A DNA stretch of 64,000 nucleotides, taken from positions 1,364,001 to 1,428,000 of the forward strand of contig CAVVXS010000007.1 of NCBI GenBank assembly GCA_963752225.1. The letters are read 5' to 3'. The notes below the pieces were generated by a model. The model ran no database searches, was not told the DNA's origin, and saw nothing but the letters and a program-made list of their open reading frames with translations. Numbering within the stretch: position 1 is the first letter of the stretch; each line of letters opens with the position of its first letter. Of this stretch, positions 8,575 through 19,164 are shown in pieces. The stretch comes from JBBROS01 sp963752225 (lineage in GTDB: Bacteria > Pseudomonadota > Alphaproteobacteria > Acetobacterales > Acetobacteraceae). The position numbers and the translations under genes were made by a program.

Positions 8575-9479
8575 GCCTCCGCCTCGCGTTCATGGGCAGC
8601 CCGGACTTTGCCGTGCCGGCGCTGCAGGCGCTGCACGCCGCCGGGCACACGGTTGCCGCCGTTTACGCGCAGCCTCCGCGCCCGGCTGGCCGCGGCCAGG
8701 CACTCCGCCCCTGCCCCGTCCACGAAGCGGCGGACGCGATGGGTCTCGCCGTGCGCACCCCGGCGCGGTTGCGCCGCGACGATGCCGAGCACGCCGCCTT
8801 CGCGGCGCTCGAGCTCGACGCCGCGGTGGTCGCGGCTTACGGCCTGATCCTGCCGCGGCCGATGCTGGACGCGCCGCGCCGCGGCTGTCTGAACATCCAC
8901 GCCAGCCTGCTGCCGCGCTGGCGTGGCGCCGGGCCGATCCAGGCGGCGATCCTGGCCGGCGACCGCGAAAGCGGGGTGACGATCATGCAGATGGAGGAAG
9001 GACTCGACACCGGCCCGATGCTGCTGCGCGAGGCCGTGCCGATCGGGCCGCGCACGACGGCGGCGATGCTGCACGACACGCTGTCGGCGCTCGGTGCGCG
9101 GTTGATCGTGCGCGCGCTGGACGAGCAACCCGATCCGGTGAAGCAGCCCGAGGGCGCCACCTACGCACCGAAGCTGACCCGCGACAGCGGCCGGCTCGAC
9201 TGGTCGGCCGACGCCGCCACGCTCGACCGGGTCGTGCGCGCCACCATCCCCTGGCCCGGCGCCTGGACGACGCTGGACGGGGAGATCCTGAAGGTGCTGG
9301 ACGCCGCGCCCGAACCGGGCAGCGGCCCGCCCGGCACGGTGCTCGACGACGGGCTGCTGGTGGCGTGCGGCGGGGGTGCGCTGCGGCTGCTGCGGGTGCA
9401 GCGGCCGGGACGCGGACCGATGCCGGCGGCGGCGATGCTGCGCGGCCGCCCGGTGCCGGCGGGCACGGTCCTGTTCTAG
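8571..9479 (+). CDS. fmt: Methionyl-tRNA formyltransferase
   Basis: Formylates initiator Met-tRNA with 10-formyl-THF. The protein begins [18 protein letters not shown] at GTG 8571, overlapping the def stop. A much longer in-frame open stretch upstream is antiparallel-coding noise within def. The catalytic region is present: [24 protein letters not shown] (about residues 107-130) with the SLLP hallmark. The C-terminal anticodon-side domain starts around 205 ([15 protein letters not shown]). It has 302 residues, normal for the family. It continues into truA 10 bp downstream. Confidence 0.96.
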   Translation: MSLRLAFMGSPDFAVPALQALHAAGHTVAAVYAQPPRPAGRGQALRPCPVHEAADAMGLAVRTPARLRRDDAEHAAFAALELDAAVVAAYGLILPRPMLDAPRRGCLNIHASLLPRWRGAGPIQAAILAGDRESGVTIMQMEEGLDTGPMLLREAVPIGPRTTAAMLHDTLSALGARLIVRALDEQPDPVKQPEGATYAPKLTRDSGRLDWSADAATLDRVVRATIPWPGAWTTLDGEILKVLDAAPEPGSGPPGTVLDDGLLVACGGGALRLLRVQRPGRGPMPAAAMLRGRPVPAGTVLF

Positions 9480-9489
9480 GTCGAGCCCG

Positions 9490-10254
9490 GTGAAGGCGTG
9501 GGCGCTGCTGCTGGAATATGATGGTGCCGGGTTCTCCGGATGGCAGCTTCAGGACGGGCCGGTGACGCTGCAGGCATTGCTGGAGGCGGCGGCGGCCAAC
9601 CTCAACCGGGGCGAGCCGGTGCGTTGCACGGTGGCCGGGCGCACGGACGCGGGCGTGCACGCCACCGGACAGGTCGCGATGCTGAGCCTGCCGGATCGCT
9701 ACCGGCCGGAGCAGGTTCAGGAGGCGCTCAATTTTCACCTGCTGCCGCACCCCCTGGTGGTGGTCCGCGCCGCCCCGGCGCCGCCCGGCTGGAACCCCCG
9801 ATTTTCCGCGGTCGGCCGCGCCTATGAGTATTGCATCCTGAACCGCCGCGCCCGCCCGGCGCTGCACCGAGGGCGCGCCTGGCACGTCCCGCGCCGCCTC
9901 GATGACGCGGCCATGGCGGCCGCGGCCCGGCATCTCTTGGGACGGCACGACTTCACCTCGTTCCGCGCCGTCGCCTGTCAGGCGAAATCGCCGCTCCGCA
10001 CCCTCGACCGCTTGGACGTGACGCGCGACGGCGACATCGTCCTGCTGCGCGCCGCGGCACGCAGCTTCCTGCACCATCAGGTGCGCAACATGGTCGGCAC
10101 CTTGAAGCTGGTCGGCGAAGGCAGTTGGCCGGCCTCACGCGTGGCCGAGGCGCTGGCGGCGCGCGACCGCCGGGCCGCGGGTCCGACGGCGCCGCCGGAC
10201 GGCCTGACGCTGACCGGCGTCGCCTACGAGGTCGATCCGTTCGCGTCGCCCTGA
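9490..10254 (+). CDS. truA: tRNA pseudouridine(38-40) synthase TruA
   Basis: Makes pseudouridine at positions 38-40 of the tRNA anticodon arm. It starts with GTG at 9490 (MKAWALLLEYDGAGFSGWQ), and the catalytic Asp lies in AGRTDAGVHATGQV (near residue 56). The conserved SFLHHQVRNMVGTL motif is near residue 195. It has 254 residues, typical length. It is the third gene of a def-fmt-truA translation-related operon. Its last 31 bp overlap, tail to tail, the 3' end of the membrane protein gene on the other strand. Confidence 0.96.
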   Translation: MKAWALLLEYDGAGFSGWQLQDGPVTLQALLEAAAANLNRGEPVRCTVAGRTDAGVHATGQVAMLSLPDRYRPEQVQEALNFHLLPHPLVVVRAAPAPPGWNPRFSAVGRAYEYCILNRRARPALHRGRAWHVPRRLDDAAMAAAARHLLGRHDFTSFRAVACQAKSPLRTLDRLDVTRDGDIVLLRAAARSFLHHQVRNMVGTLKLVGEGSWPASRVAEALAARDRRAAGPTAPPDGLTLTGVAYEVDPFASP

Positions 10255-10799
10255 AGCATCGCCGATAGCAGCCGCGGCCCGAGCACCAGCGCCACGGTGC
10301 CGGCGTTGACCAGCACCACCAGCACGATCGACCGCACCCGCCCCAGCAGCAGGCCGCTGCGCGCCAGCGTCCAATGCAGCCAGATGCCATACAGCGCCAG
10401 CGCGGCGAACAGGATGCCGACGGCCGCCTCGTCCGGCAGCCCCGCCGGGCCGGTCAGCTGGAACACCACCATCAGCAGGATCATCACCAGCGGGATCGCC
10501 CATTGGCACCAGTTGAACGCGGTGGCGTAGCGCAGCCACTCCGCGTCCCGGCCCCAGCGCGCGGCGATGGCATGCGACAGCACCGCCGGCGACAACTGCG
10601 CCACCACCGTCAGCAGCAGCGTCGTGATCGCCTCGACCCCGCTGCCCGACAGCAGCAGCGCCAGCGCGCCGACGATCGGGAACGCCACCAGCGGCGCCAG
10701 GCTCGCCAAGAACGCTTGCGGCGTGTCGTCGAACTGCTGCATCCCCTCGCGGCGGCCGATTGCGAGCTGGGCGGCGCCGATTAGCGGACGGACGTTCAC
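10224..10799 (-). CDS. Polytopic membrane protein, unknown function
   Basis: A 191-residue hydrophobic protein with about five predicted membrane segments (near residues 30-52, 58-80, 95-118, 125-143 and 152-172). Membership of the Yip1-like group is possible, but I cannot confirm it from motifs. The GTG start at 10799 overlaps the dapE stop (GTGA), so it is translationally coupled to dapE and probably belongs to the dapD-dapE transcript. A link to lysine or cell-wall precursor metabolism is only contextual. The 3' end overlaps that of truA by 31 bp. Confidence 0.75.
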   Translation of the reverse strand: MNVRPLIGAAQLAIGRREGMQQFDDTPQAFLASLAPLVAFPIVGALALLLSGSGVEAITTLLLTVVAQLSPAVLSHAIAARWGRDAEWLRYATAFNWCQWAIPLVMILLMVVFQLTGPAGLPDEAAVGILFAALALYGIWLHWTLARSGLLLGRVRSIVLVVLVNAGTVALVLGPRLLSAMLQGDANGSTS

Positions 10800-11896
10800 G
10801 CGAACGCCGCCAGCACGGCACGGTAGGCGTCGGTCAGCGCGTGCAGCTCGGCCACGGGCACGCCCTCATCCACCTGGTGCATGGTGGCGCCGACCAAGCC
10901 GAACTCGGCCACCGGGCAGTAACGGGCAATGAACCGCGCATCCGAGGTGCCGCCGCCTGTGTCGAGCCGGGGTTCGGTGCCGCACGCGCGGCCGATTGCG
11001 TCGCGCAGGCGTCCAACCAGCGGGCCGGGCTCGGTCAGAAAGCTTTCGCCGCTGACGTCCACCTCGAGGTCGAACCGCTCGGCCCGGCCGCCAATCGCTT
11101 CACGCAGCCATGCCTCGAGGGACGCCCCGCTATGGTGGTCGTTGAACCGGATATTGAGCCGCGCGGTCGCCTTGGCCGGCACGACGTTGGTGGCCAGGTT
11201 GCCGACGTCCACGCTGGTGACCTGCAGGCTGCTCGGCTCGAACCAGGCGTTCCCGTCATCGAGCGGTGCGGCCGTGAGGTCGTGCAGGGCGGCCACGAGC
11301 CGGTGCACCGGGTTGTCCACCTTGTGCGGATAGGCAACGTGGCCCTGAATGCCATGGACCGTGATGCGCGCATTGAGCGAGCCGCGGCGGCCGATCTTGA
11401 TCACCTCGCCCAGATGAGCCGGGTTGGTCGGCTCGCCAACCAGGCACAGCTCTGGGACGTGGCCGTTGGCCGCCATCCACTCAAGCACCCGCACCGTCCC
11501 GTCGCGCGCCGGGCCTTCCTCGTCTCCGGTGATCAGCAGGCTGATCGAGCCGGGGCCGGGCGGCGCCTGCGCGACCGCGGCGACAAAGGCGGCGATGGCT
11601 CCCTTCATGTCGCAGGCGCCGCGTCCGAGCAGCACCCCGTCCCGGATCTCGCCCCCGAACGGATCGGAGCTCCAGCCCTCGCCCGCCGGCACCACGTCGG
11701 TGTGCCCGGCGAAGCAGAGATGCGGAGGGGCGTCGCCGCGGCGCGCGAACAGGTTGGGCGTGGTGCCGAACGGCAGCCGCCAGACCGTGAAGCCCAGCCC
11801 GTCCAACGCGGCCGCGAGAAGGTCCTGCGCGCCGCCATCGGCCGGCGTCACCGAGCGGCAGCGGATCAGCGCCTGAGCGAGCGCCACCGGGTCCAT
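10796..11896 (-). CDS. dapE: Succinyl-diaminopimelate desuccinylase DapE
   Basis: M20-family zinc hydrolase giving LL-diaminopimelate and succinate in lysine and peptidoglycan precursor synthesis. Motifs: [14 protein letters not shown] (metal His/Asp, near residue 66), [14 protein letters not shown] (bridging Asp, near residue 96), [13 protein letters not shown] (catalytic Glu) and the C-terminal [11 protein letters not shown]. It has 366 residues, about family length. The ATG at 11896 shares its A with the dapD stop (TGATG), which fixes the start; a longer in-frame open stretch lies inside dapD. Confidence 0.97.
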   Translation of the reverse strand: MDPVALAQALIRCRSVTPADGGAQDLLAAALDGLGFTVWRLPFGTTPNLFARRGDAPPHLCFAGHTDVVPAGEGWSSDPFGGEIRDGVLLGRGACDMKGAIAAFVAAVAQAPPGPGSISLLITGDEEGPARDGTVRVLEWMAANGHVPELCLVGEPTNPAHLGEVIKIGRRGSLNARITVHGIQGHVAYPHKVDNPVHRLVAALHDLTAAPLDDGNAWFEPSSLQVTSVDVGNLATNVVPAKATARLNIRFNDHHSGASLEAWLREAIGGRAERFDLEVDVSGESFLTEPGPLVGRLRDAIGRACGTEPRLDTGGGTSDARFIARYCPVAEFGLVGATMHQVDEGVPVAELHALTDAYRAVLAAFA

Positions 11897-12735
11897 CAGT
11901 CGCGGAGCAGCTCGTTGATGGAGGTCTTGGCCCGGGTCTGCTCGTCCACGCGCTTGACGATCACCGCGCAGGCCAGGCTCGGGCCCGGCGAGCCGTCCGG
12001 CAGCGGGCGGCCCGGCATCGATCCCGGCACCACCACCGAATAGGCCGGCACCCGGCCGGTGAACACCTCGCCGGTCGCGCGGTCGACGATCTTGGTCGAT
12101 GCGCTGATGAACACACCCATCGACAGCACGCAGCCACGTTCGACGATCACCCCCTCGACGACCTCGGAACGGGCGCCGATGAAGCAATCATCCTCGATGA
12201 TGGTGGGATTGGCCTGCAGCGGCTCGAGCACGCCTCCCAGACCGACGCCGCCGGACAGATGGCAGTTGCGGCCCACCTGAGCGCAGCTGCCGACGGTGGC
12301 CCAGGTGTCGACCATGGTGCCGCGGTCGACATAGGCGCCGACGTTGACGAAGGACGGCATCAGCACGACGCCGGGCGCGATAAAGGCGCTGCGGCGCACG
12401 ATGGCGCCCGGAACGGCGCGGAAATTGGCCTCGTTGAAGCGGTTCTCGCCCCAGCCATCCGTCTTCATCGGCACCTTGTCCCAAGCCGGCGCACCGCCCG
12501 CCCCCGGCATCGGCACCGAATTGTTCAGCCGGAACGACAGCAGCACGGCTTTCTTCAGCCACTGGTGCACCACCCACTGCTCGCCGGCCTTTTCGGCCAC
12601 GCGCAGGCGGCCCTCGTCGAGCAGGCCGAGCGCCTCGTCGACGGCGTTGCGGTCGTCGCCCATCGTGGCCGGGGACAGCATCTCCCGGCCCTCCCAGAGG
12701 CTTTCGATGCGGGCGCGAAGCGGGTGATCTGACAT
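11896..12735 (-). CDS. dapD: Tetrahydrodipicolinate N-succinyltransferase DapD
   Basis: Transfers succinyl from succinyl-CoA to tetrahydrodipicolinate, committing the pathway to the succinylase branch of lysine/DAP synthesis. It is a left-handed beta-helix protein with hexapeptide-type repeats across about residues 100-235 (for example [45 protein letters not shown]). It has 279 residues, typical. It is the first gene of dapD-dapE-membrane protein. It is divergent from the GGDEF protein gene, with about 125 bp between for promoters. Confidence 0.97.
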   Translation of the reverse strand: MSDHPLRARIESLWEGREMLSPATMGDDRNAVDEALGLLDEGRLRVAEKAGEQWVVHQWLKKAVLLSFRLNNSVPMPGAGGAPAWDKVPMKTDGWGENRFNEANFRAVPGAIVRRSAFIAPGVVLMPSFVNVGAYVDRGTMVDTWATVGSCAQVGRNCHLSGGVGLGGVLEPLQANPTIIEDDCFIGARSEVVEGVIVERGCVLSMGVFISASTKIVDRATGEVFTGRVPAYSVVVPGSMPGRPLPDGSPGPSLACAVIVKRVDEQTRAKTSINELLRD

Positions 12736-12860
12736 GGCAAGTTCCGAGTTTCGGCGTGCGCCGGACCATGCTGGGGCGGCAACCCGGTGTCAAACGCAGG
12801 GCTCGAATAACGGCTCGTTAAGAACTCTCGGCGATGATGCGCGCAGCGAGGGGCAGGCAC

Positions 12861-14273
12861 ATGGACGTGATAGCGGAACAAGGGCCAGGATGGCCGGACG
12901 GCATGGTGGCGGCTGGCAAAGCCCCTTGGGCACGGCGCCGGCCGGCCCCGCTCGACAGTGAGCGGCGCTGGCAGGAGTTCGCGGCCATGGGCGCGGACAT
13001 CCTGTTCGAAACCGACAGCGGCGGCAGCCTTACCTTCGTCTCGCCTGCAACCGTGCTGGGCTGGTCCGCGTCCGACCTGCTGGGCCAGCCGATCCGCTCC
13101 CTCCTGCTCGACCAGATGGCATTCGACCATCTTGCGCTCGACCAGACCGGCGGTGCCGCCGCCCGGCGTCTCGCGGTCTGGATGCGGACGAAAACCGGCG
13201 AGGCGGTTTGCATGGCACTGACAGTGGGTCCCCTGCTGGACACGGCCGGGGTCCGGCGCGGCCTGCGCGGCATCGCCGTCGATGTGACCGATGGGGAAAC
13301 GCGGCAGGCACGAGCCTCCAGCGCGACCCACCGTGCGCACGTGCTGGAGCAGATGCTGGACCGTCTACGGCATGAGGTCGCGGCGCCGCACATGATGGGC
13401 GAGGCGCTCGAAAGCGCGGTGCAGGCACTCGTTGCCGATGGCGGCGCCGTGCTCGACCTGTCGCACGGGGGGGCGGCGCCGGTCGTCCTGTGCCGGGCCG
13501 GCGATGGAGCCGCCGTCGACGTCGCGTCGTTGCTCGCCTGCGGACCGGTTGACGCCGAATCCGTCCAGGCATCGCAGGCCGGCGGCCGCGCGGTGTTGTC
13601 CTGCCCGACTTCGACCCGGTTTGGCGACCGAGCGGTGCTGCTGCTGTGGCGCGACGCCGCGAAGCCGGCTTGGGCGGCCGAGGACGCGGCGCTGGCCGGC
13701 GCCGTGACCGGCGTGATCCGCATCATCCTCGAGCATGAGTTGATCCAGCGTGAGATGGCCCGGCAAGCCCGGACCGACGCGCTGACCGGCCTGATGAACC
13801 GCCGGGCATTCATCGATCATGCGACCCGGCGCCTCGATCGGCTGGAAGCGGAGAGCCTGCCGACATCCGTGTTGTTCATCGACCTCGATGGCCTGCAACG
13901 GCTCAATGACCGTAGCGGCCATGAGGTCGGCGACGACGCCCTGCTGCTCACGAGCGCTTTGCTGCGGCGCACGCTGCGCCCGACCGACTTGGTGGCCAGG
14001 CTGGGCGCCGACGAGTTCGCCTGCTGGCTCGACGGCGCAGACACCTTCACCGCGGCCGAGCGGGCCGAGGGCTTGCGCCAGACCGTGCCGCACGAGTTCG
14101 GTCACCTCAACGCCGGTGAAGCCGAGGGGCTCGGCATGTCGATCGGCATCGCCATGCGCCGGCCCGGCACCGACGAGACGGTGGAGCAACTGCTCCAGCG
14201 TGCCGAACTGGCGATGGTCGAGGTTAAGCAGAACGGCCGGGGCCACTGGCGCGTGTCAAACTTGCCGTCATAG
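12861..14273 (+). CDS. PAS-GGDEF protein with altered active-site motif (GADEF)
   Basis: A diguanylate-cyclase-like protein of 470 residues. An N-terminal PAS-type sensor is at about residues 35-145 (ADILFETDSGGSLTFVSPATVLGW). A linking helix follows, then the GGDEF domain from about residue 290 (TDALTGLMNRRAFIDHA, SVLFIDLDGLQRLND). The active-site motif reads GADEF at 14004-14018 (second Gly replaced by Ala). The inhibitory-site RxxD (RPTD, 13977-13988) lies five residues before it, as in feedback-controlled cyclases. No EAL domain is present. The start at 12861 follows GAGGGGCAGGCAC; other ATGs at 12834/12837 are possible. Catalytic activity is uncertain. Confidence 0.85.
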   Translation: MDVIAEQGPGWPDGMVAAGKAPWARRRPAPLDSERRWQEFAAMGADILFETDSGGSLTFVSPATVLGWSASDLLGQPIRSLLLDQMAFDHLALDQTGGAAARRLAVWMRTKTGEAVCMALTVGPLLDTAGVRRGLRGIAVDVTDGETRQARASSATHRAHVLEQMLDRLRHEVAAPHMMGEALESAVQALVADGGAVLDLSHGGAAPVVLCRAGDGAAVDVASLLACGPVDAESVQASQAGGRAVLSCPTSTRFGDRAVLLLWRDAAKPAWAAEDAALAGAVTGVIRIILEHELIQREMARQARTDALTGLMNRRAFIDHATRRLDRLEAESLPTSVLFIDLDGLQRLNDRSGHEVGDDALLLTSALLRRTLRPTDLVARLGADEFACWLDGADTFTAAERAEGLRQTVPHEFGHLNAGEAEGLGMSIGIAMRRPGTDETVEQLLQRAELAMVEVKQNGRGHWRVSNLPS

Positions 14274-14306
14274 GCAGGTTGACGGGCGGCCTGCCCCGAC
14301 TCCGGT

Positions 14307-14735
14307 TCAGGCGGGCTGGAAACTCAGCGACACGCCGTTCATGCAGTACCGCAGGCCAGTCGGACGCGGACCGTCCGGAAAGACGTGGCCAAGATGGCTG
14401 CCGCAGTTGCTGCAGTGCACCTCGGTGCGGACCATGCCGAACCCGCGATCCTCGGTGGTGCCGATCGCATCCTCCCGGATCGGCTGTGAGAAGCTCGGCC
14501 AGCCGGTGCCGCTCTCGAACTTCGCCGAGGTCTCGAACAGGGTTTGACCGCATCCTGCGCAGGCGTAGGTCCCGGCCCGCTTCTCGGCGTTGAGAGGGCT
14601 GGTGCAGGCCCGTTCGGTGCCGTGGCTGCGCATGACTTTGTATTGCTCGGCGCTGAGACGCTGGCGCCACTCATCGTCGCTCAGTGTGAATTTGTATTCG
14701 CCGGTCGGCGCGACCTTGGTGCTGAACAGAGACAT
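14307..14735 (-). CDS. msrB: Peptide-methionine (R)-S-oxide reductase MsrB
   Basis: Repairs oxidised methionine (R-sulfoxide) in proteins. Two CxxC zinc sites (CAGCGQTLF near residue 62 and CSNCGSHLG near residue 108) and the catalytic Cys in RYCMNGVSLSF near the C-terminus are all present, along with SGTGWPSF. It has 142 residues, normal length. The ATG at 14735 (MSLFSTKVAP) was chosen over a longer upstream frame that lacks homology. It lies tail-to-tail with the PAS-GGDEF gene, which ends 33 bp away. Confidence 0.95.
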   Translation of the reverse strand: MSLFSTKVAPTGEYKFTLSDDEWRQRLSAEQYKVMRSHGTERACTSPLNAEKRAGTYACAGCGQTLFETSAKFESGTGWPSFSQPIREDAIGTTEDRGFGMVRTEVHCSNCGSHLGHVFPDGPRPTGLRYCMNGVSLSFQPA

Positions 14736-14829
14736 CACGCGTCCTCCGGATCGGGTTGCGAGGATGCGCATATAGGCGGCCGGGCCGCAGATCGAAACCC
14801 GGTGCCCGCCCCGCCCGGTGCGGCGGCGG

Positions 14830-15840
14830 TCACGACACCGCGCCGACCGCGCTCTCGAGCACGCCCCAGGCCTCCTCGCCATACTTGCCGCGCCAATCCT
14901 TGTAGAAGCCGGCCGTCTTGAGGGCCTCGCGGAATGCGGCGGTGTCGACCTCGTTGAACACGAGGCCACGCTTCTCGAGCGTGCCCCGTACCTCGCTGTT
15001 GAGCTTGGCGATATCGGCCCGCTCGTCGAGCGCAGCGGCTGAAAACTCCCGGTTCACCACCGCCTGCGCGTCGGCCGGCAGCTTGTCGAATGCCCGTCGG
15101 TTGGCCAGCAGCCAGAACCCGTCCCACATGTGGTTCGTCAAGGCGCAGTATTTCTGTACCTGGTACAGCTTGCTCGTCTCGATCAGGCTGAGCGGGTTCT
15201 CCTGCCCGTCGACGATGTGGGTCTGCAGCGCCGAGTATACCTCGGAGAAATTGATGCTCGCCGGCGACGCGCCCAAGGCTTGGAACATGCTGGTCCAAAG
15301 CGGACTGACCGGCACGCGGATCTTGAACCCTTTCAGATCCGCCGGCGTCGCGATCGGCTTCGTGCTGCTGGTCGTTTGCCGGAAGCCGTTGTCGAAGATC
15401 TTTTCGAACACGTGCAGGCCGCGCTTGCCGATCTCCGCCCGGACGAACGCGCCGAGCTTGCCGTCCATCGCCGGCCAGACCTGGTCGTAGCTTTTGAACG
15501 CAAACCCGACGCCGTTGATGCTGGCCGGGGGCACCAGCGTTGCCAGGATCAAGCCGGACAACGAGAAGAACTCGATCGCGCCGGACCGGACTTGGCTCAG
15601 CATGTCGGTATCGGTGCCGAGCTGGCTGTTGGGGAAGATGCGGATCTCGACCCGGCCATCGGTGCCCTTCAGCACGCGATCGGCGGCTTCCTGCATCCGC
15701 AGCGTCAGCGGATGGGTTGCCGGCGTGTTGTTGGCCATCTTGTAGGTGAACTCGGCCGCACTTGCCGGCCGGGTGCGAATGGCGGCCAGCGGCAGCGCAG
15801 CCGCCCCCAGCGCGAGCGTGCGACGATTGAGGTACGGCAT
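14830..15840 (-). CDS. TRAP transporter solute-binding protein (DctP family), orphan
   Basis: Periplasmic receptor of the DctP family, 336 residues, for an organic acid or sugar acid. The signal peptide contains a twin-arginine pattern (NRRTLALGAAALPLA) and a cleavage region near ASA-AE at residue 29. The family core includes KIRVPVSPLWTSMFQALGASP (near residue 155) with the conserved Arg that binds the carboxylate, and GQENPLSLIETSKLY. The membrane subunits (DctQ and DctM) are not adjacent on either side, so the transporter genes must be elsewhere or this receptor serves another system. It is followed on the same strand by no close gene. Confidence 0.88.
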   Translation of the reverse strand: MPYLNRRTLALGAAALPLAAIRTRPASAAEFTYKMANNTPATHPLTLRMQEAADRVLKGTDGRVEIRIFPNSQLGTDTDMLSQVRSGAIEFFSLSGLILATLVPPASINGVGFAFKSYDQVWPAMDGKLGAFVRAEIGKRGLHVFEKIFDNGFRQTTSSTKPIATPADLKGFKIRVPVSPLWTSMFQALGASPASINFSEVYSALQTHIVDGQENPLSLIETSKLYQVQKYCALTNHMWDGFWLLANRRAFDKLPADAQAVVNREFSAAALDERADIAKLNSEVRGTLEKRGLVFNEVDTAAFREALKTAGFYKDWRGKYGEEAWGVLESAVGAVS

Positions 15841-15976
15841 CGAGGGCGTCTCCAGGCGTTTTGGTTGGCCCCGGCCTATCCCGTTTGCAACGAATAGGGA
15901 AGCCGCCACCCGGAAGCCGCGCCCACCGCGGTCCGGCACGGACGAATGCGCCCGTGCCGGCAAGGTCCGCCTGCGG

Positions 15977-18178
15977 CTACGCCCGCCGTTCGAGCCCGAC
16001 CAACACCTTGTCGAGGGTGAGCGGATAGTCGCGGATCCGCACGCCGGTCGCGTTGTAAACCGCGTTCGCCACCGCAGCCCCGGCGCCGCAAATCCCCAAC
16101 TCGCCGACCCCTTTCGCCTTCAACGGGTTGGACTTCTCGTCGGTTTCGGGCAGGAACACCGCATCCACCGCCGGCACGTCGAGGTGCACCGGCACGTGAT
16201 ACTCGGCCAGGTTCGAGTTGATGAAATGGCCGCTGCGCTCATCCATCACCAAATCCTCGTGCAGCGCCGCGCCGATGCCGAAGATCATGCCGCCGATCGC
16301 CTGGCTGCGCGCCGTCTTCGGGTTCAGCAGCCGGCCGGCGGTGAACACGCCCAGCATGCGCCGCACCCGCACCTCGCCGGTGTCGCTGTCCACGCCGACC
16401 TCGGCGAAGTGGGCGCCATAGGATTGCTGGCTGAACTGCTTCATGTTGTCGCCCGGCTCGATGCTGCCGTCGGCGACCAGCCCACCCGCCGGCGCCAACC
16501 CGGCCAGCGGACGCCCGGTCCCATCGACGCTGACCTGTCCATCGGCGAAGCTGGCCTTGGCCGGATCGAGGCCCGCCGCCTGCGCCACCTTCTCGCACAA
16601 CGCGAGACACGCGTCGTAGATCGCCGACGCATTGCTCGCAGCCCCGAACGAGCCGCCCGAGCCCGAGGACATCGGCAGGGCGCTGTCGGCCAACTCCATC
16701 CGCACCCGCTCGATCGGCAAGCCCATCAGCGACCCGGCCACCTGCGCCAGCACCGTGTAGCTGCCGGTGCCGATGTCGGTCATCGCCGTTTGCACCGTCA
16801 GCACGCCGTCGGGGTCGAGACGCACGCGCGCCGTCGATTCCTTGATCGGATTGTTGCGAATCGCCGCGGCCACGCCCATCCCCACCAGCCACTTCCCATC
16901 GCGCCGGGCGCCGGGCTTGCCGCGCTGGTTCCAGCCGAACTGCTCGGCGCCCGCCTTCAGGCAAGCGGTCAGGTTGCGCGACGAGAACGGCACGTGCTTC
17001 TCGGGATCTTCCGTCGGCTCGTTGCGGATCCGCAGCTCGATGGGATCGAGACCCAGCTTCTCCGCCAGCTCGTCCATGGCGCACTCGAGCGCCAGTAGCC
17101 CGACTGCCTCGCCCGGCGCCCGCATCGACGACGCGACCGGCACGTTCAGCTCGGCGACGCGATGCCGGGTCAGCCGGTTGTCGCCGGCATAAAGCGTGCG
17201 GGTCTGCAGCGCCGCGGCCTCGTAGCCCTCGCCGGCCCGGTTGCCGGAAATCGAATCATGCCCGATCGCCACCAGCGTGCCGTCCGCGGCGGCGCCCAGC
17301 CGGATCCGCTGCAGCGTGTCGCTACGGTGGGTGGTGACCTCGAACACCTGCGGCCGCGCCAAGGCCAGCTTCACGGTCCGTCCGGTCTGCTTCGCTGCGA
17401 CCGCGGCCAGGATGGCGTCGCTGCCGACCCACAGCTTGGAGCCGAACCCGCCGCCGACATACTTGCTGATGATGCGGACCTTGTCCTTCGGCATCTCCAG
17501 CGTGTTCGCGACCACCTCCTGGCTCTGGCTGACCATCTGGTTCGACGTCTCGAGGATCAGGCTGTCGCCGTCCCAGCGGGCGATGGTCGCGTGCGGCTCC
17601 ATCGCCGCATGCGACTGCATCGGCGTCGTGTAGGTCGCGTCAAGCTTCACGGGAGCGGCGGCATAGGCGCTGTCGAACTGCCCGACCGCGCTGTCCGGCT
17701 TCTGATCGTTCTCCTCAGCCGGCGTGATCGCCTGCCCCGCATGCTCCTGCAGCCCGAGCGCCGGCTGCTGGCGGTCGTAGGTCGCCACAACGCGGTAGGC
17801 GGCGTCGCGCGCCTGCTCGAACGTGTCGGCAACCACGAGGGCGATCGGCTGGCCCCAATTATGGATGCCGGGGTCCGTCATTTGCGCAGCCAGCTTGCGA
17901 TGGTTGCCGGCCTTCTGCGCCGGCATCGACTCGTGCGTCAGCACCAGCCGCACGCCGGGCGCCCGCTCCGCGGCAATCGTGTCGATCGTCTTGATCGAGC
18001 CGCCGGCTGCCTTGGCCTGCACGATGACGGCGTAGAGCGGCGCCTCGTGCGGCCACTCATAGGAGTAGCGGGCGCCGCCCGTCACCTTCAGACGGCCGTC
18101 ATAACGGTCGAGCGGCTGGCCGACGAGCCCGGGATGATCGTCCAGGACCGTGGGTCCGATGGGTCCATGCAGCTTCAT
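15977..18178 (-). CDS. Aldehyde/xanthine dehydrogenase molybdenum-binding subunit
   Basis: Large catalytic subunit (733 residues) of a xanthine-oxidase-family molybdo-hydroxylase, closest in organisation to PaoC/YagR aldehyde oxidoreductase. It starts [28 protein letters not shown]. Typical family stretches include [35 protein letters not shown] and the C-terminal [29 protein letters not shown], which holds the catalytic Glu of the GVGE motif. It is third in an operon; its ATG overlaps the stop of the FAD subunit (ATGA). The substrate is probably an aldehyde or N-heterocycle and is not determined by sequence. It probably acts in the periplasm, carried by the Tat-targeted iron-sulfur subunit. 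Confidence 0.92.
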   Translation of the reverse strand: MKLHGPIGPTVLDDHPGLVGQPLDRYDGRLKVTGGARYSYEWPHEAPLYAVIVQAKAAGGSIKTIDTIAAERAPGVRLVLTHESMPAQKAGNHRKLAAQMTDPGIHNWGQPIALVVADTFEQARDAAYRVVATYDRQQPALGLQEHAGQAITPAEENDQKPDSAVGQFDSAYAAAPVKLDATYTTPMQSHAAMEPHATIARWDGDSLILETSNQMVSQSQEVVANTLEMPKDKVRIISKYVGGGFGSKLWVGSDAILAAVAAKQTGRTVKLALARPQVFEVTTHRSDTLQRIRLGAAADGTLVAIGHDSISGNRAGEGYEAAALQTRTLYAGDNRLTRHRVAELNVPVASSMRAPGEAVGLLALECAMDELAEKLGLDPIELRIRNEPTEDPEKHVPFSSRNLTACLKAGAEQFGWNQRGKPGARRDGKWLVGMGVAAAIRNNPIKESTARVRLDPDGVLTVQTAMTDIGTGSYTVLAQVAGSLMGLPIERVRMELADSALPMSSGSGGSFGAASNASAIYDACLALCEKVAQAAGLDPAKASFADGQVSVDGTGRPLAGLAPAGGLVADGSIEPGDNMKQFSQQSYGAHFAEVGVDSDTGEVRVRRMLGVFTAGRLLNPKTARSQAIGGMIFGIGAALHEDLVMDERSGHFINSNLAEYHVPVHLDVPAVDAVFLPETDEKSNPLKAKGVGELGICGAGAAVANAVYNATGVRIRDYPLTLDKVLVGLERRA

Positions 18179-19164
18179 GCGCGCGTCTCCTGCCGGGCCT
18201 GCTCGAGCGCGGCCTGGATCACCCGCCGGGTGAGCGGGATCTTGAAATCGTTGCGGCCGTAACCGCGGGCGCCGGCCAGCACGAGGTCGGCGGCGGCGTG
18301 GCTTGCGGCGGCGTCGGGCGCCCGCCCGACCAGCGCGGCCTCGGCGCTCTCAACCCGCCACGGCTTGTGCGCGAGCCCCCCGAAGGCCAGCCGTGCCCCC
18401 CGCACGCGGTCGTCGCCGATGTCGACGATGGCCGCCACCGAGACGAGCGCGAAGGCATAGGATGCCCGGTCGCGGACCTTGCGGTAGATCTGCACCCCCG
18501 GCGGCGGCGGCGGCAGCACGACGGCGGTGATCAGCTCGCCGGCCATCAGCACCGTTTCGACCTGCGGCGTGTCGCCGGGCAGGCGGTGGAAGGCGGCGAT
18601 CGGGATTTGCCGCGTCTTGCCATCGGGCTGGAGCGTTTCGACCACCGCATCCAGCGCGCGCATGGCGACCGCCATGTCGGACGGGTGCGTCGCGATGCAG
18701 TGCTCGCTGGCGCCGACCACGGCATGGATCCGGTTGAACCCGCCGATCGCGCCGCAGCCGGAGCCCGGCACGCGCTTGTTGCACGGCATCGACACGTCGG
18801 TGAAATAGCCGCACCGCGTCCGCTGCAGCAGGTTGCCCGCGGTGGTGGCCTTGTTGCGCAGCTGCCCGGTGGCCCCGGCCAGCAACGCGCGGCTCAGCAC
18901 GCCGTAGCGCGCCCGCACCCTCGGGTCGGCGGCCAGATCGGCGTTGCGCACGGTGGCGCCGATGCGCAGGCCGCCGTCCGTCGTGTCCTCCATGCGGTCG
19001 AGCGGCAGCCGGTTCACATCCACAAGCGCCGACGGCGTCATCACCTGCAGCTTCATCAGGTCGAGCAGGTTGGTGCCGCCGCCGATGAATGCGGCGCCGT
19101 TCGCCGCGGCGGCCTTTGCGGCGGCGGCGTCCCCGTCGGGGCGGACGTACGCGAAGCTCCTCAT
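18175..19164 (-). CDS. Aldehyde/xanthine dehydrogenase FAD-binding subunit
   Basis: The 329-residue FAD subunit of the same molybdo-enzyme (PaoB/YagS type). The FAD pyrophosphate loop [17 protein letters not shown] is near residue 25. A second motif ([32 protein letters not shown], residues about 108-140) contains the cysteines that bind a [4Fe-4S] cluster in PaoB relatives. The C-terminal CO_deh_flav_C domain includes [18 protein letters not shown]. The ATG at 19164 overlaps the stop of the upstream gene (ATGA). It conveys electrons between FAD and an unknown acceptor. Confidence 0.92.
   Translation of the reverse strand: MRSFAYVRPDGDAAAAKAAAANGAAFIGGGTNLLDLMKLQVMTPSALVDVNRLPLDRMEDTTDGGLRIGATVRNADLAADPRVRARYGVLSRALLAGATGQLRNKATTAGNLLQRTRCGYFTDVSMPCNKRVPGSGCGAIGGFNRIHAVVGASEHCIATHPSDMAVAMRALDAVVETLQPDGKTRQIPIAAFHRLPGDTPQVETVLMAGELITAVVLPPPPPGVQIYRKVRDRASYAFALVSVAAIVDIGDDRVRGARLAFGGLAHKPWRVESAEAALVGRAPDAAASHAAADLVLAGARGYGRNDFKIPLTRRVIQAALEQARQETRA

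Noticed and set aside
15746..17098. Long open frame opposite the molybdenum subunit
   Set aside because: The sequence is Arg/His/Gln-rich without recognisable domains and is contained within a well-supported gene on the minus strand.
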